DNA from: Collimonas pratensis
GTDB lineage: Bacteria > Pseudomonadota > Gammaproteobacteria > Burkholderiales > Burkholderiaceae_D
NCBI RefSeq assembly: GCF_001584185.1
Contig: NZ_CP013234.1
Span: 5,580,001-5,644,000 of the forward strand
Direction of reading: 5' to 3'
DNA: 64,000 bases
Shown here: positions 31,583 to 41,501 of the stretch, piece by piece
Layout of the letters: every line of letters begins with the position of its first letter
Position numbering within the stretch: position 1 is the stretch's first letter
Position numbers and translations under genes: made by a program
The notes under the pieces: generated by a model
Told to the model about the DNA's origin: nothing
The model's input: the letters and a program-made list of their open reading frames with translations, nothing else
Database searches by the model: none

Positions 31583-32281
31583 GTGAAAATCATTCTTGCC
31601 GATGACCACCCTGTATTTACCGCAGGCGTGCGCGCCTACCTCAGTCACATCCCGGATTGCCGGGTAGTCGCCAGCGTTTCCAGCGCGGATGCGCTGGTCC
31701 AGTGCCTAGAGTCAACGCCATGCGACCTGGTCATCACCGAATTTTCGATGCCGATGACGCGCATCGGCGACGGCCTGCACCTGCTCTCCTACATCCGGCG
31801 CCACCACCCGCATACATGGCTGGTGGTGCTGACCACCAACGACTTCCCTGTGGTGCTGTACCAGATCATCAACAGCGGCGTGAATGGCTTGCTGCACAAA
31901 AGCGATGCGATTCCCGAGATCGGCAAGACCATCCGGCATTTGGGCAACAACACACCTTACGTGGGCCCCTCGTTTCAAACCTTGCTGCAGAACGGCATGG
32001 ACGAGCAGGGCACATATCTCATCCCCAGTCCGCGCGAGACCGAGGTATTGCGCCTGTACGCGGCCGGCCACAGTCTGCGGGATATTGCCGGACGCCTCAG
32101 CAAAAGCGTGAAAACGGTGAGCTTGCAAAAAGCGTCGGCCATGAAAAAGCTAGGATTGCGCAACGATATCGAGCTGGGCCGCTATTGCGCCGCGGCCAGT
32201 GGCGACAATATCCGCCCTCAGGGCCAGGAAGACTGGTTTTTGCCGGAACCGGGCAGCCGCAAGCGGGCGCCCGCGGCGTGA
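31583..32281 (+). CDS. RcsB-like response regulator lacking the phospho-acceptor Asp (paralogue 2)
   Basis: 232 residues, about half identical to the paralogue at 30704-31336. REC domain: ADDHPVF, then CDLVITEFSMP with Glu53 at the usual Asp; 'LVVLTTNDFPVVLYQIINSGVNGLLHKSD'. HTH: 'SPRETEVLRLYAAGHSLRDIAGRLSKSVKTVSLQKASAMKKLGLRNDIELGRY'. A basic extra tail of about 25 residues (ending SRKRAPAA) is absent from the paralogue. It is expressed divergently over a 246-bp AT-rich intergenic region, so both may bind the shared promoter region. Confidence 0.85.
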   Translation: MKIILADDHPVFTAGVRAYLSHIPDCRVVASVSSADALVQCLESTPCDLVITEFSMPMTRIGDGLHLLSYIRRHHPHTWLVVLTTNDFPVVLYQIINSGVNGLLHKSDAIPEIGKTIRHLGNNTPYVGPSFQTLLQNGMDEQGTYLIPSPRETEVLRLYAAGHSLRDIAGRLSKSVKTVSLQKASAMKKLGLRNDIELGRYCAAASGDNIRPQGQEDWFLPEPGSRKRAPAA

Positions 32282-32285
32282 GATT

Positions 32286-32627
32286 TCAGCGCTGCCGGCC
32301 GAGGTCGAATATCTGCGCCATCGGCGTCCATTTCTCGCCGGCAGGTGTCCATGGCGTGGCAGCCTGGAACCGCCACATCAGGGTTTCCCATTCCTGCACC
32401 TTGGGATTGCCAAGGGCGGCATGCATCATCTGCTCCGCACTATAGACGACGTCATCGGTTTCCATCAGCATCACCAGCCGCGTACCGAGGCGGTAGATTT
32501 CCATGGACAGCACACCCTGCTGCCGCAGATGGGCAGCAATCTCGGGCCAGATCTGGCGGTGATATTGCTCGTATTCGCGGATCAGGGCCGGATCGTCTTG
32601 CAGATCCAGCGCCAGGCAGTGACGCAT
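32286..32627 (-). CDS. L-rhamnose mutarotase family protein
   Basis: 113 residues: MRHCLALDLQDDPALIREYEQYHRQIWPEIAAHLRQQGV, 'SMEIYRLGTRLVMLMETDD', 'NPKVQEWETLMWRFQAATPWTPAGEKWTPMAQIFDL'. The Y-x-x-x-H...WPE and W-x-x-L-M-x-x-F pattern is that of RhaM/YiiL, which interconverts alpha/beta anomers of L-rhamnose (or L-fucose). AGGAG before the ATG at 32627. Located 28 bp downstream of the SDR gene in a two-gene unit. Confidence 0.9.
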   Translation of the reverse strand: MRHCLALDLQDDPALIREYEQYHRQIWPEIAAHLRQQGVLSMEIYRLGTRLVMLMETDDVVYSAEQMMHAALGNPKVQEWETLMWRFQAATPWTPAGEKWTPMAQIFDLGRQR

Positions 32628-32655
32628 AGCGGTAGCTCCTTTCAGTCCAGGCAGC

Positions 32656-33450
<795 letters not shown>

Positions 33451-33476
33451 CTAAGAGATGTTTTTTTAACAGGTCT

Positions 33477-33491
33477 ATTGGCTGGACCAAT
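33477..33491. promoter_or_regulatory. FadR/PdhR-type operator between the SDR and GntR genes
   Basis: ATTGGCTGGACCAAT differs by one base from the ATTGGT-NNN-ACCAAT consensus known for FCD-type GntR regulators such as PdhR. It lies in the 211-bp gap between the divergent SDR gene and the FadR-type regulator, so autoregulation and control of the sugar genes are likely. Confidence 0.6.
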
Positions 33492-33628
33492 GATAGCACG
33501 CTAAAAAACCAGTCGACAACGGCTGGAACCTGCAATTTATCCTGTTTCGGACCACATTCCCACATATCGGTTTCGCCTGTCTGCGCTCTTGGCGTGGCAC
33601 AATATGAAAAATCTCTTTCATTGCTGCC

Positions 33629-34471
33629 ATGCCCATCCAAACCATCCATAACCGCCGCTTGTACCAACAGATCGCCGACCAGCTGCGCGATATGATCGAC
33701 CGCGGCGAATACGGTCCCGGCGGCAACCTGCCGCCCGAGCGGGAACTGGCCAAGCAGTTCGGCGTTAGCCGCACTTCCGTACGGGAAGCCTTGATCGCCC
33801 TGGAAGTAATCGGGATCGTCAGCGTGCGGGTCGGCAATGGCGTAGTGGTATTGGCGCAGGAAGAACCCGCCGCGGCTAAAACTAGGGACGAGGCCAAGCC
33901 ATCGGCCCTGCAGCAGGCGGCGCGCCGCAGCGGCTGGGAAATCGATCCGGAACTCGACCTCGAAATCAGCCACGAGCTGGATGACGAAATTCCGCCGTTC
34001 AAGCTGTTGCAGGCACGCCGCCTGGTCGAGCCCGAAACCGCCGCCCTCGCCGCAGTCAACGCCAGCGACGAACAGCTGCGCAGCATCGCCGACGCGTATG
34101 CACGCAATGTCGAGGACAATCGCAACGGTTCGCACACCCATCCGGGCGACCGCCTGTTCCATATCCGCATCGCCGAAGCCAGCGGCAACCCGGCTTATCT
34201 GCTGCTGGTCAGCCATCTGCTGGGACGCAAGTACGGCATGATGTTCCAGCGCCTGCAAACGCTGTACACCTCGAAAGACATGCCCAACCGTTCAGAACAT
34301 GAACACCAGCTGATCCTGGAAGCGCTGCAGGCGCGCGATGCGGTGGCGGCGCGCAAGGCGATGCGCGCGCACATGGATTCGGTGGTGAAGATTTTTTCCC
34401 GTTCGGTGCCGGAGCACAGCGTCAAATATCAACCGGATCCACTTCCAAAGACCACTTCGCGCGTGTCTTGA
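33629..34471 (+). CDS. FadR-subfamily GntR transcriptional regulator
   Basis: 280 residues. Winged HTH at about 8-80 ('[19 protein letters not shown]', '[41 protein letters not shown]'), then the FCD ligand domain (about 120-265) with metal-binding Asp/His set '[11 protein letters not shown]', '[23 protein letters not shown]', '[12 protein letters not shown]'. It probably senses an aldonate or keto-sugar acid and controls the divergent SDR-mutarotase unit. The C-terminal 50 bp overlap the converging priA gene. Confidence 0.9.
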   Translation: MPIQTIHNRRLYQQIADQLRDMIDRGEYGPGGNLPPERELAKQFGVSRTSVREALIALEVIGIVSVRVGNGVVVLAQEEPAAAKTRDEAKPSALQQAARRSGWEIDPELDLEISHELDDEIPPFKLLQARRLVEPETAALAAVNASDEQLRSIADAYARNVEDNRNGSHTHPGDRLFHIRIAEASGNPAYLLLVSHLLGRKYGMMFQRLQTLYTSKDMPNRSEHEHQLILEALQARDAVAARKAMRAHMDSVVKIFSRSVPEHSVKYQPDPLPKTTSRVS

Positions 34472-36464
34472 TCTGCCGCAGCTGCGCCATCCAGTCAGTC
34501 AGGAAAGCCTGCAAGCCCGGCCGCGACGGGCATTCGATCAGCAACTGCGCGCGGTCGACGTTAGCGACGCGAGTCATGGTCATCGGAATCGGGTCATGCA
34601 TGGTGATGCCTTCATGTTCGATGCAATGCGCGGCCTGCTGCAGGAATTCAATCGCGGTTTCCAGCTCTTTCGCTTCCGCCCGCAGTAAAGCCTGATAAAT
34701 GTAAGGCGGCAGGCAGGCCTGCTCGCGCTCCTCCAGCAAGGACGTGGCGAAGTGATCGTAATCGTGGGCGATCACGGCTGCGTACAACGGATGCTGCGGA
34801 TAACGAGTCTGTATCAGCACTTCGCTGGGGCTGCCGCCTTCTTTCTGCGCAGCGCGGCCAGCGCGGCCGGCTACCTGCATCAGCTGCGCAAACAAGCGTT
34901 CGCTGGCGCGGTAGTCATGCGAGAACAGCGCCGTATCGGGATTCAGGATGCCTACCAGCGTGAGGTTTTTGAAATCGTGTCCCTTGGCCACCATCTGGGT
35001 GCCGATCAAGATGTCCACCTCGCCATTGTGGACGCTGTCGAAAGCCGCCTGCGCACTGCCCTTGCGACGGGTCGAATCAGCATCGATGCGCAACACCCGT
35101 GCCTCAGGAAACATGGCTTTCAAGCCCTCTTCCAGTCTTTGCGTGCCGCGGCCCAGCGGCTGCAGGTCGATATTGCCGCAGGTCGGGCAGGATTTCGGAA
35201 TCCGCAATTCGAGGCTGCAATGATGGCAGCGCAGCCGGTGCTCGGGTTTGTGCAGCACCATGAAAGAAGTGCAGCGGGTGCAGTTGCTGACCCAGCCGCA
35301 GGCGTCGCAGGCGATCACCGGCGCATAGCCGCGCCGGTTCAGGAACAGCAGCGATTGCTCGCCGCGCTCCAGCCTCAGTTTCAATGCACTGACCAGGTTC
35401 GAGGTCAGGCCTTCACTGGGTTTGTCGCGCTCCATGTCGATCCGGCGCACTTTCGGCAACACCGCATCCTTGACCGCGCGTTCGCGCAGCTCCAGTTTTT
35501 TATAGCGGCCGGACTGTGCGTGATGCCAGGTTTCCAGCGACGGCGTGGCCGAGCCCAGCACGATCGGAATGCTCAGCTGATGGGCGCGCCACACCGCCAG
35601 GTCGCGCGCCGAGTAGCGCAAGCCTTCCTGCTGTTTGTAGGACGGATCGTGTTCTTCGTCGATCACGATCAGCTTCAGATGCGGCAGGGAAGCCAGCACC
35701 GCCAGCCGGGTCCCGAGGATAATGCGGGCCTGCCCCAGGTGCGCCGCCAGCCAGTGGCGCAGGCGCTCGCCTTCGGCCAGGCCGCTGTGCAGAGTCGCCA
35801 CCGTAACGCCGGGAAAGCGGGCGCGAATATTTCCTTCGAGCTGCGGCGTCAGATTAATTTCCGGCACCAGGATCAGGATCTGCGACAGGTTGTCCTTGCC
35901 GTTTTCGCCATGTGCCAGGATCTGCGCCGCCGCCTGCAGATACACTTCCGTCTTGCCGCTGCCGGTCACGCCATATAGCAGGGTTGGGGCAAATCCGGTG
36001 GCGCCGGCGATTGCATCGGCCGCCTGCTGCTGCGCCGGATTGAGCTGCGCCACATCGATCGGCGTGGCGTCGTGCACGGCGCCGGGCTGCGCCAGCTTCT
36101 TCAGGGCACGATCCAGCGCGACCGGCTTCAACGCCCGCAAATTCTTCGGCAAGCCCGGCAAAGCGACTTCGCCCAGCGGCCGCTGATAATAGTCGGCGGC
36201 AAAACGGCAAAGCGCCAGCCATTGTGCCGACAAGGGCGGCAACTGATGGCGTACGGCTTGTACATTTTTTAATTTTTCAGCAGGAACGTCGCTCTCGTCG
36301 CTCAGGCCGACAATCATCCCGACCACTTCGCGCCGCCCGAACGACAATTGCACCAGCTGGCCGACGCGCGGCAAGGGCTCGTTGTCGTCGCTGGCCTGCC
36401 AGCGATAGTCGAAGCTGCTATCCAGGGGAGTATCGAGGACGATTTGAAGAATGCTTTGTTTCAC
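34422..36464 (-). CDS. priA: Primosomal protein N' (replication restart helicase PriA)
   Basis: 680 residues. N-terminal 3'-DNA-binding domain ('[12 protein letters not shown]', '[20 protein letters not shown]'); helicase motif [13 protein letters not shown], motif II '[17 protein letters not shown]', '[11 protein letters not shown]'; zinc-binding Cys cluster '[13 protein letters not shown]', '[18 protein letters not shown]'; motif V/VI '[23 protein letters not shown]', '[11 protein letters not shown]'. PriA reloads the replisome at stalled forks. Convergent with the FadR-type regulator with a 50-bp overlap. Its upstream flank is the DnaA-box-rich region. Confidence 0.96.
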   Translation of the reverse strand: MKQSILQIVLDTPLDSSFDYRWQASDDNEPLPRVGQLVQLSFGRREVVGMIVGLSDESDVPAEKLKNVQAVRHQLPPLSAQWLALCRFAADYYQRPLGEVALPGLPKNLRALKPVALDRALKKLAQPGAVHDATPIDVAQLNPAQQQAADAIAGATGFAPTLLYGVTGSGKTEVYLQAAAQILAHGENGKDNLSQILILVPEINLTPQLEGNIRARFPGVTVATLHSGLAEGERLRHWLAAHLGQARIILGTRLAVLASLPHLKLIVIDEEHDPSYKQQEGLRYSARDLAVWRAHQLSIPIVLGSATPSLETWHHAQSGRYKKLELRERAVKDAVLPKVRRIDMERDKPSEGLTSNLVSALKLRLERGEQSLLFLNRRGYAPVIACDACGWVSNCTRCTSFMVLHKPEHRLRCHHCSLELRIPKSCPTCGNIDLQPLGRGTQRLEEGLKAMFPEARVLRIDADSTRRKGSAQAAFDSVHNGEVDILIGTQMVAKGHDFKNLTLVGILNPDTALFSHDYRASERLFAQLMQVAGRAGRAAQKEGGSPSEVLIQTRYPQHPLYAAVIAHDYDHFATSLLEEREQACLPPYIYQALLRAEAKELETAIEFLQQAAHCIEHEGITMHDPIPMTMTRVANVDRAQLLIECPSRPGLQAFLTDWMAQLRQIKTRAKWSLEVDPVDI

Positions 36465-36482
36465 GAACTTAATGTGATTCCC

Positions 36483-37004
36483 GAGGAAATAGGCTAACTA
36501 TCGGTTTCATAAGTGCTTTTGAAACTGTCCACATTATCTGTGGATAACTTTGTGGACAACGTCAGCTTCACATTCAAAAACGGTGCGTTTACAGGTAATT
36601 CCTGATTTTTCTAAAATTGAAATAAAAATAAATCATGTTTTAAATCAATAGCTTAACTCGTGCGCCATATATAGAAAAAAATCTCTGAGAATTTAAAAAA
36701 TGGCCTTGCAGAAACTAAATTATGTGCATAACTAAATTTGAACTGCTCCAGAATGGCGCATGGCTGGGTAACATTCAGGTCCACATTGAGAAACCGCCGA
36801 GTGCACCATCATGTCGTTTTTTCCATAAACTCCATCCAATTCTACTCCGGCAAAATTGGCGGCCTGTCAACTCTGGTCAAATTTGCCTTGAGGCAAATTT
36901 CTAAGATTCTACTTAATGTAAAACATGAGGAAATGCCCTAAGCATCGGTTTCATAAGCGCTTTTCAAATTATCCACAATGTCTGTGGATAACTTTGTGGG
37001 TAAC
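36483..37004. repeat. 78-bp direct repeat (36483-36560 and 36927-37004) upstream of priA
   Basis: The two copies, 444 bp apart, differ at about 13 of 78 positions and share GGAAAT, ATCGGTTTCATAAG and TGTGGATAACTTTGTGG. Each carries at least one exact DnaA box (TGTGGATAA); the second has an additional TTATCCACA. The first copy begins 19 bp from the priA start. Confidence 0.85.
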
Positions 37005-37178
37005 CTGCTCTTGACAGGCTGCAGCCTCATATTTGATGCGGGTTTCAATAAATTGCCTAAACTAAAAGCAGAAAATAAACCCTTAAAAATCAAATACTTA
37101 CAAAACACAATCCGTCTGCAAAATAAAAATATCGATATAAATAATTACCGTGGTGCAGCAGATTTATTTTGTGCATAA
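36539..37178. other. AT-rich non-coding region with a DnaA-box cluster (candidate origin or DnaA-binding locus)
   Basis: Exact matches to TTATNCACA on either strand: 36539-36547 (TGTGGATAA), 36723-36731 (TGTGCATAA), 36969-36977 (TTATCCACA), 36983-36991 (TGTGGATAA), 37170-37178 (TGTGCATAA); one near match at 36551-36559 (TGTGGACAA). AT-rich tracts (for example 36605-36655 and 37060-37150) could unwind. The 817 bp between priA and hemE hold no convincing gene; small frames here lack coding character. A perfect 22-bp palindrome is at 36879-36900. Confidence 0.65.
36879..36900. promoter_or_regulatory. Perfect 22-bp palindrome AAATTTGCC-TTGA-GGCAAATTT
   Basis: A 9-bp perfect inverted repeat around TTGA. 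Its core TTGCCTTGAGGCAA recurs at 44694-44707, upstream of the 7TM kinase gene. This could be a protein-binding site or a small hairpin; no T-run follows. Confidence 0.5.
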
Positions 37179-37281
37179 CTAGCGGCCATGAATCTCCGCA
37201 GCGATGTTGAATGTGTTATGTGTGTCGCTATGTAACAGCAAAATTTCCCGCAAGGAAGGCCAAAAAGTCGCTTTGCCAGTC

Positions 37282-38361
37282 CTATGCGCGCAACTTGCGG
37301 CTGATTTCATGGACCGCATCGACCATCACGGCCACCGACTCCGGCGGCGTAAATTGGGAAATGCCATGGCCCAGGTTGAAGACATGGCCGTGGCCAGATT
37401 GCGGCGTACCGTAGGCATTCAGCAGACGGCTGACTTCACTGCGGATCTGCTCAGGATTGGCGAACAGCACGGCAGGATCGAGATTGCCCTGCAGCGCGAC
37501 GCGCTGACCGATGCGGGTGCGCGCTTCCGACAGATTGACGGTCCAATCTAGACCGACAGCGTCGGCGCCGATATCGGCTATCTGCTCCAGCCACAGCCCG
37601 CCGCCCTTGGTGAAGACAATCGCCGGAATCGGCACACCGTCTTTCTCGCGCTTCAGCTGGGACACCACCTGGCGCATGTAGTCCAGCGAAAATTCCTGGT
37701 ATGCGCCATCCGCCAGCGCCCCGCCCCACGAATCGAAAATCATCACGGCTTGTGCGCCGGCATCGATTTGGGCGTTCAGATAGGCTGCCACCGCCGCCGC
37801 GTTGGTGCTCAGCACGTGGTGCATCAGGTCCGGGCGGTTGTACAACATGGTCTTGACGGTATGGAATTCACGCGAGCCCTCGCCTTCCACCATATAGCAA
37901 GCCAGGGTCCATGGACTGCCGGCAAAGCCGATCAGCGGCACCCGGCCATTCAGTTCGGTGCGGATCTGCGTGACTGCCTTGAAGACATAGTCAAGCTTGC
38001 CCAGGTCCGGCGCCTGCAACGCCATCACGTCTTTTTCATCGCGCAGCGGACGTTGGAACTTGGGACCTTCACCGTCGGCGAAATACAAACCCAGCCCCAT
38101 GGCGTCCGGCACCGTCAGAATGTCGGAAAACAGGATGGCGGCATCCAGCGGGAACCGCTCCAGCGGCTGCAACGTGACTTCCGTTGCGTAATCGGGATTG
38201 GTCGCCAGCCCCATGAAAGACCCGGCACGGCTGCGGGTTTTACGATACTCCGGCAGGTAGCGGCCGGCCTGACGCATCAGCCACAAGGGCGTGTATTCAG
38301 TCGGCTGGCGCAGCAGCGCGCGCAGGAAGGTATCGTTCTTCAGGGGGGCGAATTGTGACAT
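37282..38361 (-). CDS. hemE: Uroporphyrinogen decarboxylase
   Basis: 359 residues. Family signatures '[20 protein letters not shown]' (N-terminal signature with Arg residues binding the substrate), '[25 protein letters not shown]' (conserved Asp), '[22 protein letters not shown]', '[22 protein letters not shown]' and '[16 protein letters not shown]', '[24 protein letters not shown]'. It converts uroporphyrinogen III to coproporphyrinogen III in haem synthesis. Normal length. The ATG at 38361 ([10 protein letters not shown]) is chosen over a TTG at 38370. Confidence 0.97.
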   Translation of the reverse strand: MSQFAPLKNDTFLRALLRQPTEYTPLWLMRQAGRYLPEYRKTRSRAGSFMGLATNPDYATEVTLQPLERFPLDAAILFSDILTVPDAMGLGLYFADGEGPKFQRPLRDEKDVMALQAPDLGKLDYVFKAVTQIRTELNGRVPLIGFAGSPWTLACYMVEGEGSREFHTVKTMLYNRPDLMHHVLSTNAAAVAAYLNAQIDAGAQAVMIFDSWGGALADGAYQEFSLDYMRQVVSQLKREKDGVPIPAIVFTKGGGLWLEQIADIGADAVGLDWTVNLSEARTRIGQRVALQGNLDPAVLFANPEQIRSEVSRLLNAYGTPQSGHGHVFNLGHGISQFTPPESVAVMVDAVHEISRKLRA

Positions 38362-38446
38362 ATGAGGCAATATAAATGCGTGTGATAACGCCTTATTATC
38401 TCATCCAAAGCCTTGGCTGCGGCAGTGCTTTGGCTAATGACAGGTA

Positions 38447-39361
38447 TTACGTGCCGTGCCGGTGCGCCGCCACCAGATCATCAAGGAAAGCTTGCAGCAC
38501 TTCGCCGCGGCTGGACTGGCGCCGCAGCACCATGTGCAGGGTGACGTCGTAGCACAGCATGGCGGGATGCAGCGCTGCCAGCAGACCTTGCTCCACCAGC
38601 GGTGCGGCAAAGTGTTGCGGCAGGAAGCCAAGATGCCGGCCCGACAGCAGCAGCACCGCGACCGCTTCCATATTGTCTGCCAAGGCAGTCACCCGTACCG
38701 GCGCAAAACCGCCGCCGGCGCCATCGGCTTCCGGCAGCGGATAGCTGCGCCAGACCCAGTCGTGCTCGGCGACGGCGTCCCGGCTCAGCTTGCCGGCCTG
38801 CGCGAACAAGGGATGGCCGACGGCGCAATACGCCACCTGATGCTCTGAATACAGGGGTACATATTCCAGGTTAGGCAAGCGGTGCCAGAAATAGCCGATG
38901 CCAAGGTCGAGCCGGCTGTTGATCACCTCTTCCTCCAGCTGGCCCGGCGCCAGCACCGCCAACGACAAGATCACCGCTTCATCGCGAGCACGAAACCTGG
39001 CGATGGCCTGGCTCAGGCGGGCATTGGCGCTGATGGCGGCATGGCCGATCAGGCCCAGTTGCAGTTTGCCGGCCAGCTTGTGGCCGATCTGCCGCGCATT
39101 CAGGCAAAAATGGTCGATATTTTCAGTCAGCTGGCGGCTAGCCAACGCGAACTGTTCGCCACGCGGCGTCAGGCGGAAGCCGGCGCGGCCGCGCTCGCAT
39201 AAGCGAAAACCGAGCCGCGTTTCCAGCGTCGCCAGCTGGGTGCTGATGGTGGACTGGCTGACATTCAAGGCAGTCTGCGCGGCGGAAATGCCGCCGGCGT
39301 CCAGCACTGACAAAAAAACGCGGATCAGGCGCAGGTCAAGATCGGATAGCTGAGTGAGCAT
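38447..39361 (-). CDS. LysR-family transcriptional regulator, divergent from the guanidinobutyrase gene
   Basis: About 304 residues. N-terminal HTH ('LRLIRVFLSVLDAGGISAAQTALNVSQSTISTQLATLETRLGFRLCERGRAGFRLTPRGEQF') and a periplasmic-binding-like effector domain ('GYFWHRLPNLEYVPLYSEHQVAYCAVGHPL', 'MEAVAVLLLSGRHLGFLPQHFA'). It is divergent from gbuA across about 155 bp, the usual LysR arrangement, so control of gbuA is likely. An upstream in-frame ATG at 39400 would add 13 residues; MLTQLSDLDLRL is the usual LysR start. Confidence 0.9.
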   Translation of the reverse strand: MLTQLSDLDLRLIRVFLSVLDAGGISAAQTALNVSQSTISTQLATLETRLGFRLCERGRAGFRLTPRGEQFALASRQLTENIDHFCLNARQIGHKLAGKLQLGLIGHAAISANARLSQAIARFRARDEAVILSLAVLAPGQLEEEVINSRLDLGIGYFWHRLPNLEYVPLYSEHQVAYCAVGHPLFAQAGKLSRDAVAEHDWVWRSYPLPEADGAGGGFAPVRVTALADNMEAVAVLLLSGRHLGFLPQHFAAPLVEQGLLAALHPAMLCYDVTLHMVLRRQSSRGEVLQAFLDDLVAAHRHGT

Positions 39362-39517
39362 GCTTTTTGCGGCTGAGAGAGGATCAAATCGATCATACAT
39401 CGATCAGCGTCAATGTAAACACCGTATTACACTGATTTTTCCCAAGGTAATTTGCCGCTAGAGTAACTGCCACAAATCCTTTCTAACGCTACGCCCTTCC
39501 CCACCCCGGAGACCATC

Positions 39518-40471
39518 ATGCCAGCAACCCCACTTTACCAACCGCTAGGCGGCAACGACATGCCGCGTTTCGGCGGCATCGCCACCATGATGCGCTTGCC
39601 GCATGTGACCAGCAGCGCCGGGCTGGACGCCTGCTTCGTCGGCGTGCCGCTCGACCTCGGCACCTCGAACCGTTCCGGCGCCCGTTTCGGCCCGCGCCAG
39701 ATCCGCAGCGAATCGGTGCTGCTGCGCCCTTACAACATGGCGACCCGGGCCGCGCCCTTCGATGCCTTGCAGATTGCCGATCTCGGCGATGTCGCCATCA
39801 ATCCGTATAACCTGCTGGATTCGATCCGGCTGATCGAAAACGCCTACGACGGCATCGTCGCCTCCGGCTGCCGTCCGATCTCGCTGGGCGGCGACCACAC
39901 CATCGCGCTGCCGATCCTGCGCGCGCTGCATCGCAAGTATGGCAAGATCGGCCTGATCCATGTCGACGCCCACGCCGACGTCAACGACACCATGTTCGGC
40001 GAAAAAATTGCCCATGGCACGCCGTTCCGCCGCGCCGTCGAAGAAGGCTTGCTGGATTGCCAGCGGGTGGTGCAGATCGGTTTGCGCGGCACTGGCTATA
40101 CCGCGGAAGATTTCGACTGGTGCCGCGACCAGGGTTTCAAGGTGGTGCAGGTGGAGGAATGCTGGAACCAGTCGTTGGCGCCGCTGATGGAAGAAGTGCG
40201 GGCTCGCGTGGCCGGCGGCCCGGTGTACCTGAGTTTCGATATCGACGGCATCGATCCGGCTTATGCACCCGGCACCGGCACCCCGGAAATCGCCGGCCTG
40301 ACCGTGCCGCAGGCGCTGGAAATCATCCGCGGCGCCTGGGGTCTGGACATTGTCGGCGCTGATCTGGTAGAGGTATCGCCGCCGTACGACCCGCTAGGCA
40401 CAACTGCCCTGCTGGGCGCCAACCTGGCCTACGAGATGCTGTGCGTGCTGCCGGGCGTGCCGCGCCGCTGA
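39518..40471 (+). CDS. gbuA: Guanidinobutyrase (ureohydrolase family)
   Basis: 317 residues of the arginase/agmatinase fold. Mn-binding motifs SLGGDHTIALP, 'IHVDAHADVND' and 'LSFDIDGIDPAYAPGTGTPE'. The N-terminus 'QPLGGNDMPRFGGIATMMRLPHV', 'SGARFGPRQIRSESVLLRPYNMATRAAPFD' and the C-terminus 'GADLVEVSPPYDPLGTTALLGANLAYEMLCVLPGVPRR' match, as I remember them, Pseudomonas GbuA far better than agmatinase SpeB or guanidinopropionase. It hydrolyses 4-guanidinobutyrate to 4-aminobutyrate and urea. The GABA product can enter the gabT/gabD pathway at 50-58 kb. Confidence 0.85.
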   Translation: MPATPLYQPLGGNDMPRFGGIATMMRLPHVTSSAGLDACFVGVPLDLGTSNRSGARFGPRQIRSESVLLRPYNMATRAAPFDALQIADLGDVAINPYNLLDSIRLIENAYDGIVASGCRPISLGGDHTIALPILRALHRKYGKIGLIHVDAHADVNDTMFGEKIAHGTPFRRAVEEGLLDCQRVVQIGLRGTGYTAEDFDWCRDQGFKVVQVEECWNQSLAPLMEEVRARVAGGPVYLSFDIDGIDPAYAPGTGTPEIAGLTVPQALEIIRGAWGLDIVGADLVEVSPPYDPLGTTALLGANLAYEMLCVLPGVPRR

Positions 40472-40520
40472 CATTTTCACTCGCGGGAAGTAGGCGCTGG
40501 CACTTGCTGAAAGCCTTTAT

Positions 40521-41375
40521 TTATCTATAGCGCTTTTTGAAATCGCGCGGACTGACGCCCTTGGCGGCGCGGAACTGGCGGTTGAAATGCGCCAGGTTGC
40601 GATAGCCGGCTTCCTGCGCGATCACGCCGATCGCCTTGTCGGTCTGGATCAGTTGCTGGCAGGCGCTGCCGATCCTCAGCTGAGCCAGATAAGCGGTCAC
40701 GGTGAGCTGGGTATGGCGTTTGAAAAAACGGTGAAAAGCCCCCAGCGACAGCGCTGCCCGTTCGGCCAGCAGCTCCAGCGAGATCGCTGCCTGGAAATTC
40801 TCGTGCAGGTAGTCCAGCACCTTGCCCATACGCTGGCGCTGGGTGTCGACCGCGATCGAGGCCGACGCCACCGAGGCCAGCGGCCGCGCCTGCTGGTCTT
40901 GCGCCAGCAGTAGCAATAACTCCAGCAATAGCGGCAGGCGCTGCGCCGGGGCCAGCTTCTCCATGCGCAGCATCAAGGGCCTGGCACTTTCCGCCACTGC
41001 GGCGGAAAACTGCAAGCCACGGTCGGCGCGCTTGCCCAGCTGCAGCAGCCCGGCCAGTTCCGGCAGGCTGGTTTGCAGCTGCACCAGCCAGTCCCGCGAA
41101 AACCACACCACCACCGCCAGCATCTGCTGCTGTGGGACGATGCGCTCGCCGGCCGACCAGGTATGCGGCAAGTTTGGACCGAGCAAGACCAGGTCGCCAT
41201 CCGAAAAATCCGCCAGATGATCGCCGATATAGCGCTGCCCGCGCGCGTTCAGGGTCAGGGTCAGCTCGAATTCGGGATGGTAGTGCCAAAGGAAAGGCAA
41301 CTCGGGCAACTCGCGCCAGAGCAGCCGCCAGGACTGGCCGGGGGAAACAGAGAGATGTTCGTATTGCGGTCGCAT
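40521..41375 (-). CDS. AraC-family transcriptional regulator with cupin sensor
   Basis: 284 residues. N-terminal cupin ('LPFLWHYHPEFELTLTLNARGQRYIGDHLADFSDGDLVLLGPNLPHTW') and C-terminal AraC HTH pair ('ISLELLAERAALSLGAFHRFFKRHTQLTVTAYLAQLRIGSACQQL', 'IGVIAQEAGYRNLAHFNRQFRAAKGVSPRDFKKRYR'). Divergent from the PhyH dioxygenase gene at 41502 (126 bp apart) and probably its regulator. Confidence 0.9.
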   Translation of the reverse strand: MRPQYEHLSVSPGQSWRLLWRELPELPFLWHYHPEFELTLTLNARGQRYIGDHLADFSDGDLVLLGPNLPHTWSAGERIVPQQQMLAVVVWFSRDWLVQLQTSLPELAGLLQLGKRADRGLQFSAAVAESARPLMLRMEKLAPAQRLPLLLELLLLLAQDQQARPLASVASASIAVDTQRQRMGKVLDYLHENFQAAISLELLAERAALSLGAFHRFFKRHTQLTVTAYLAQLRIGSACQQLIQTDKAIGVIAQEAGYRNLAHFNRQFRAAKGVSPRDFKKRYR

Positions 41376-41501
41376 TATGACCTTTGATTGAGCAATAACA
41401 TCAGAATAGTATCAATAAGTGGTATTTGCAGCGAAATCTCCTAGAGACGGTGAGGGCAAAATCGAACTGCCCTACCCCACAAAACCAATACGGAGATTTC
41501 C

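Noticed and set aside
36722..37178. Short frames in the priA-hemE gap (60-70 codons)
   Set aside because: No ribosome binding site or motif, and they cross the DnaA boxes and repeats; treated as non-coding.
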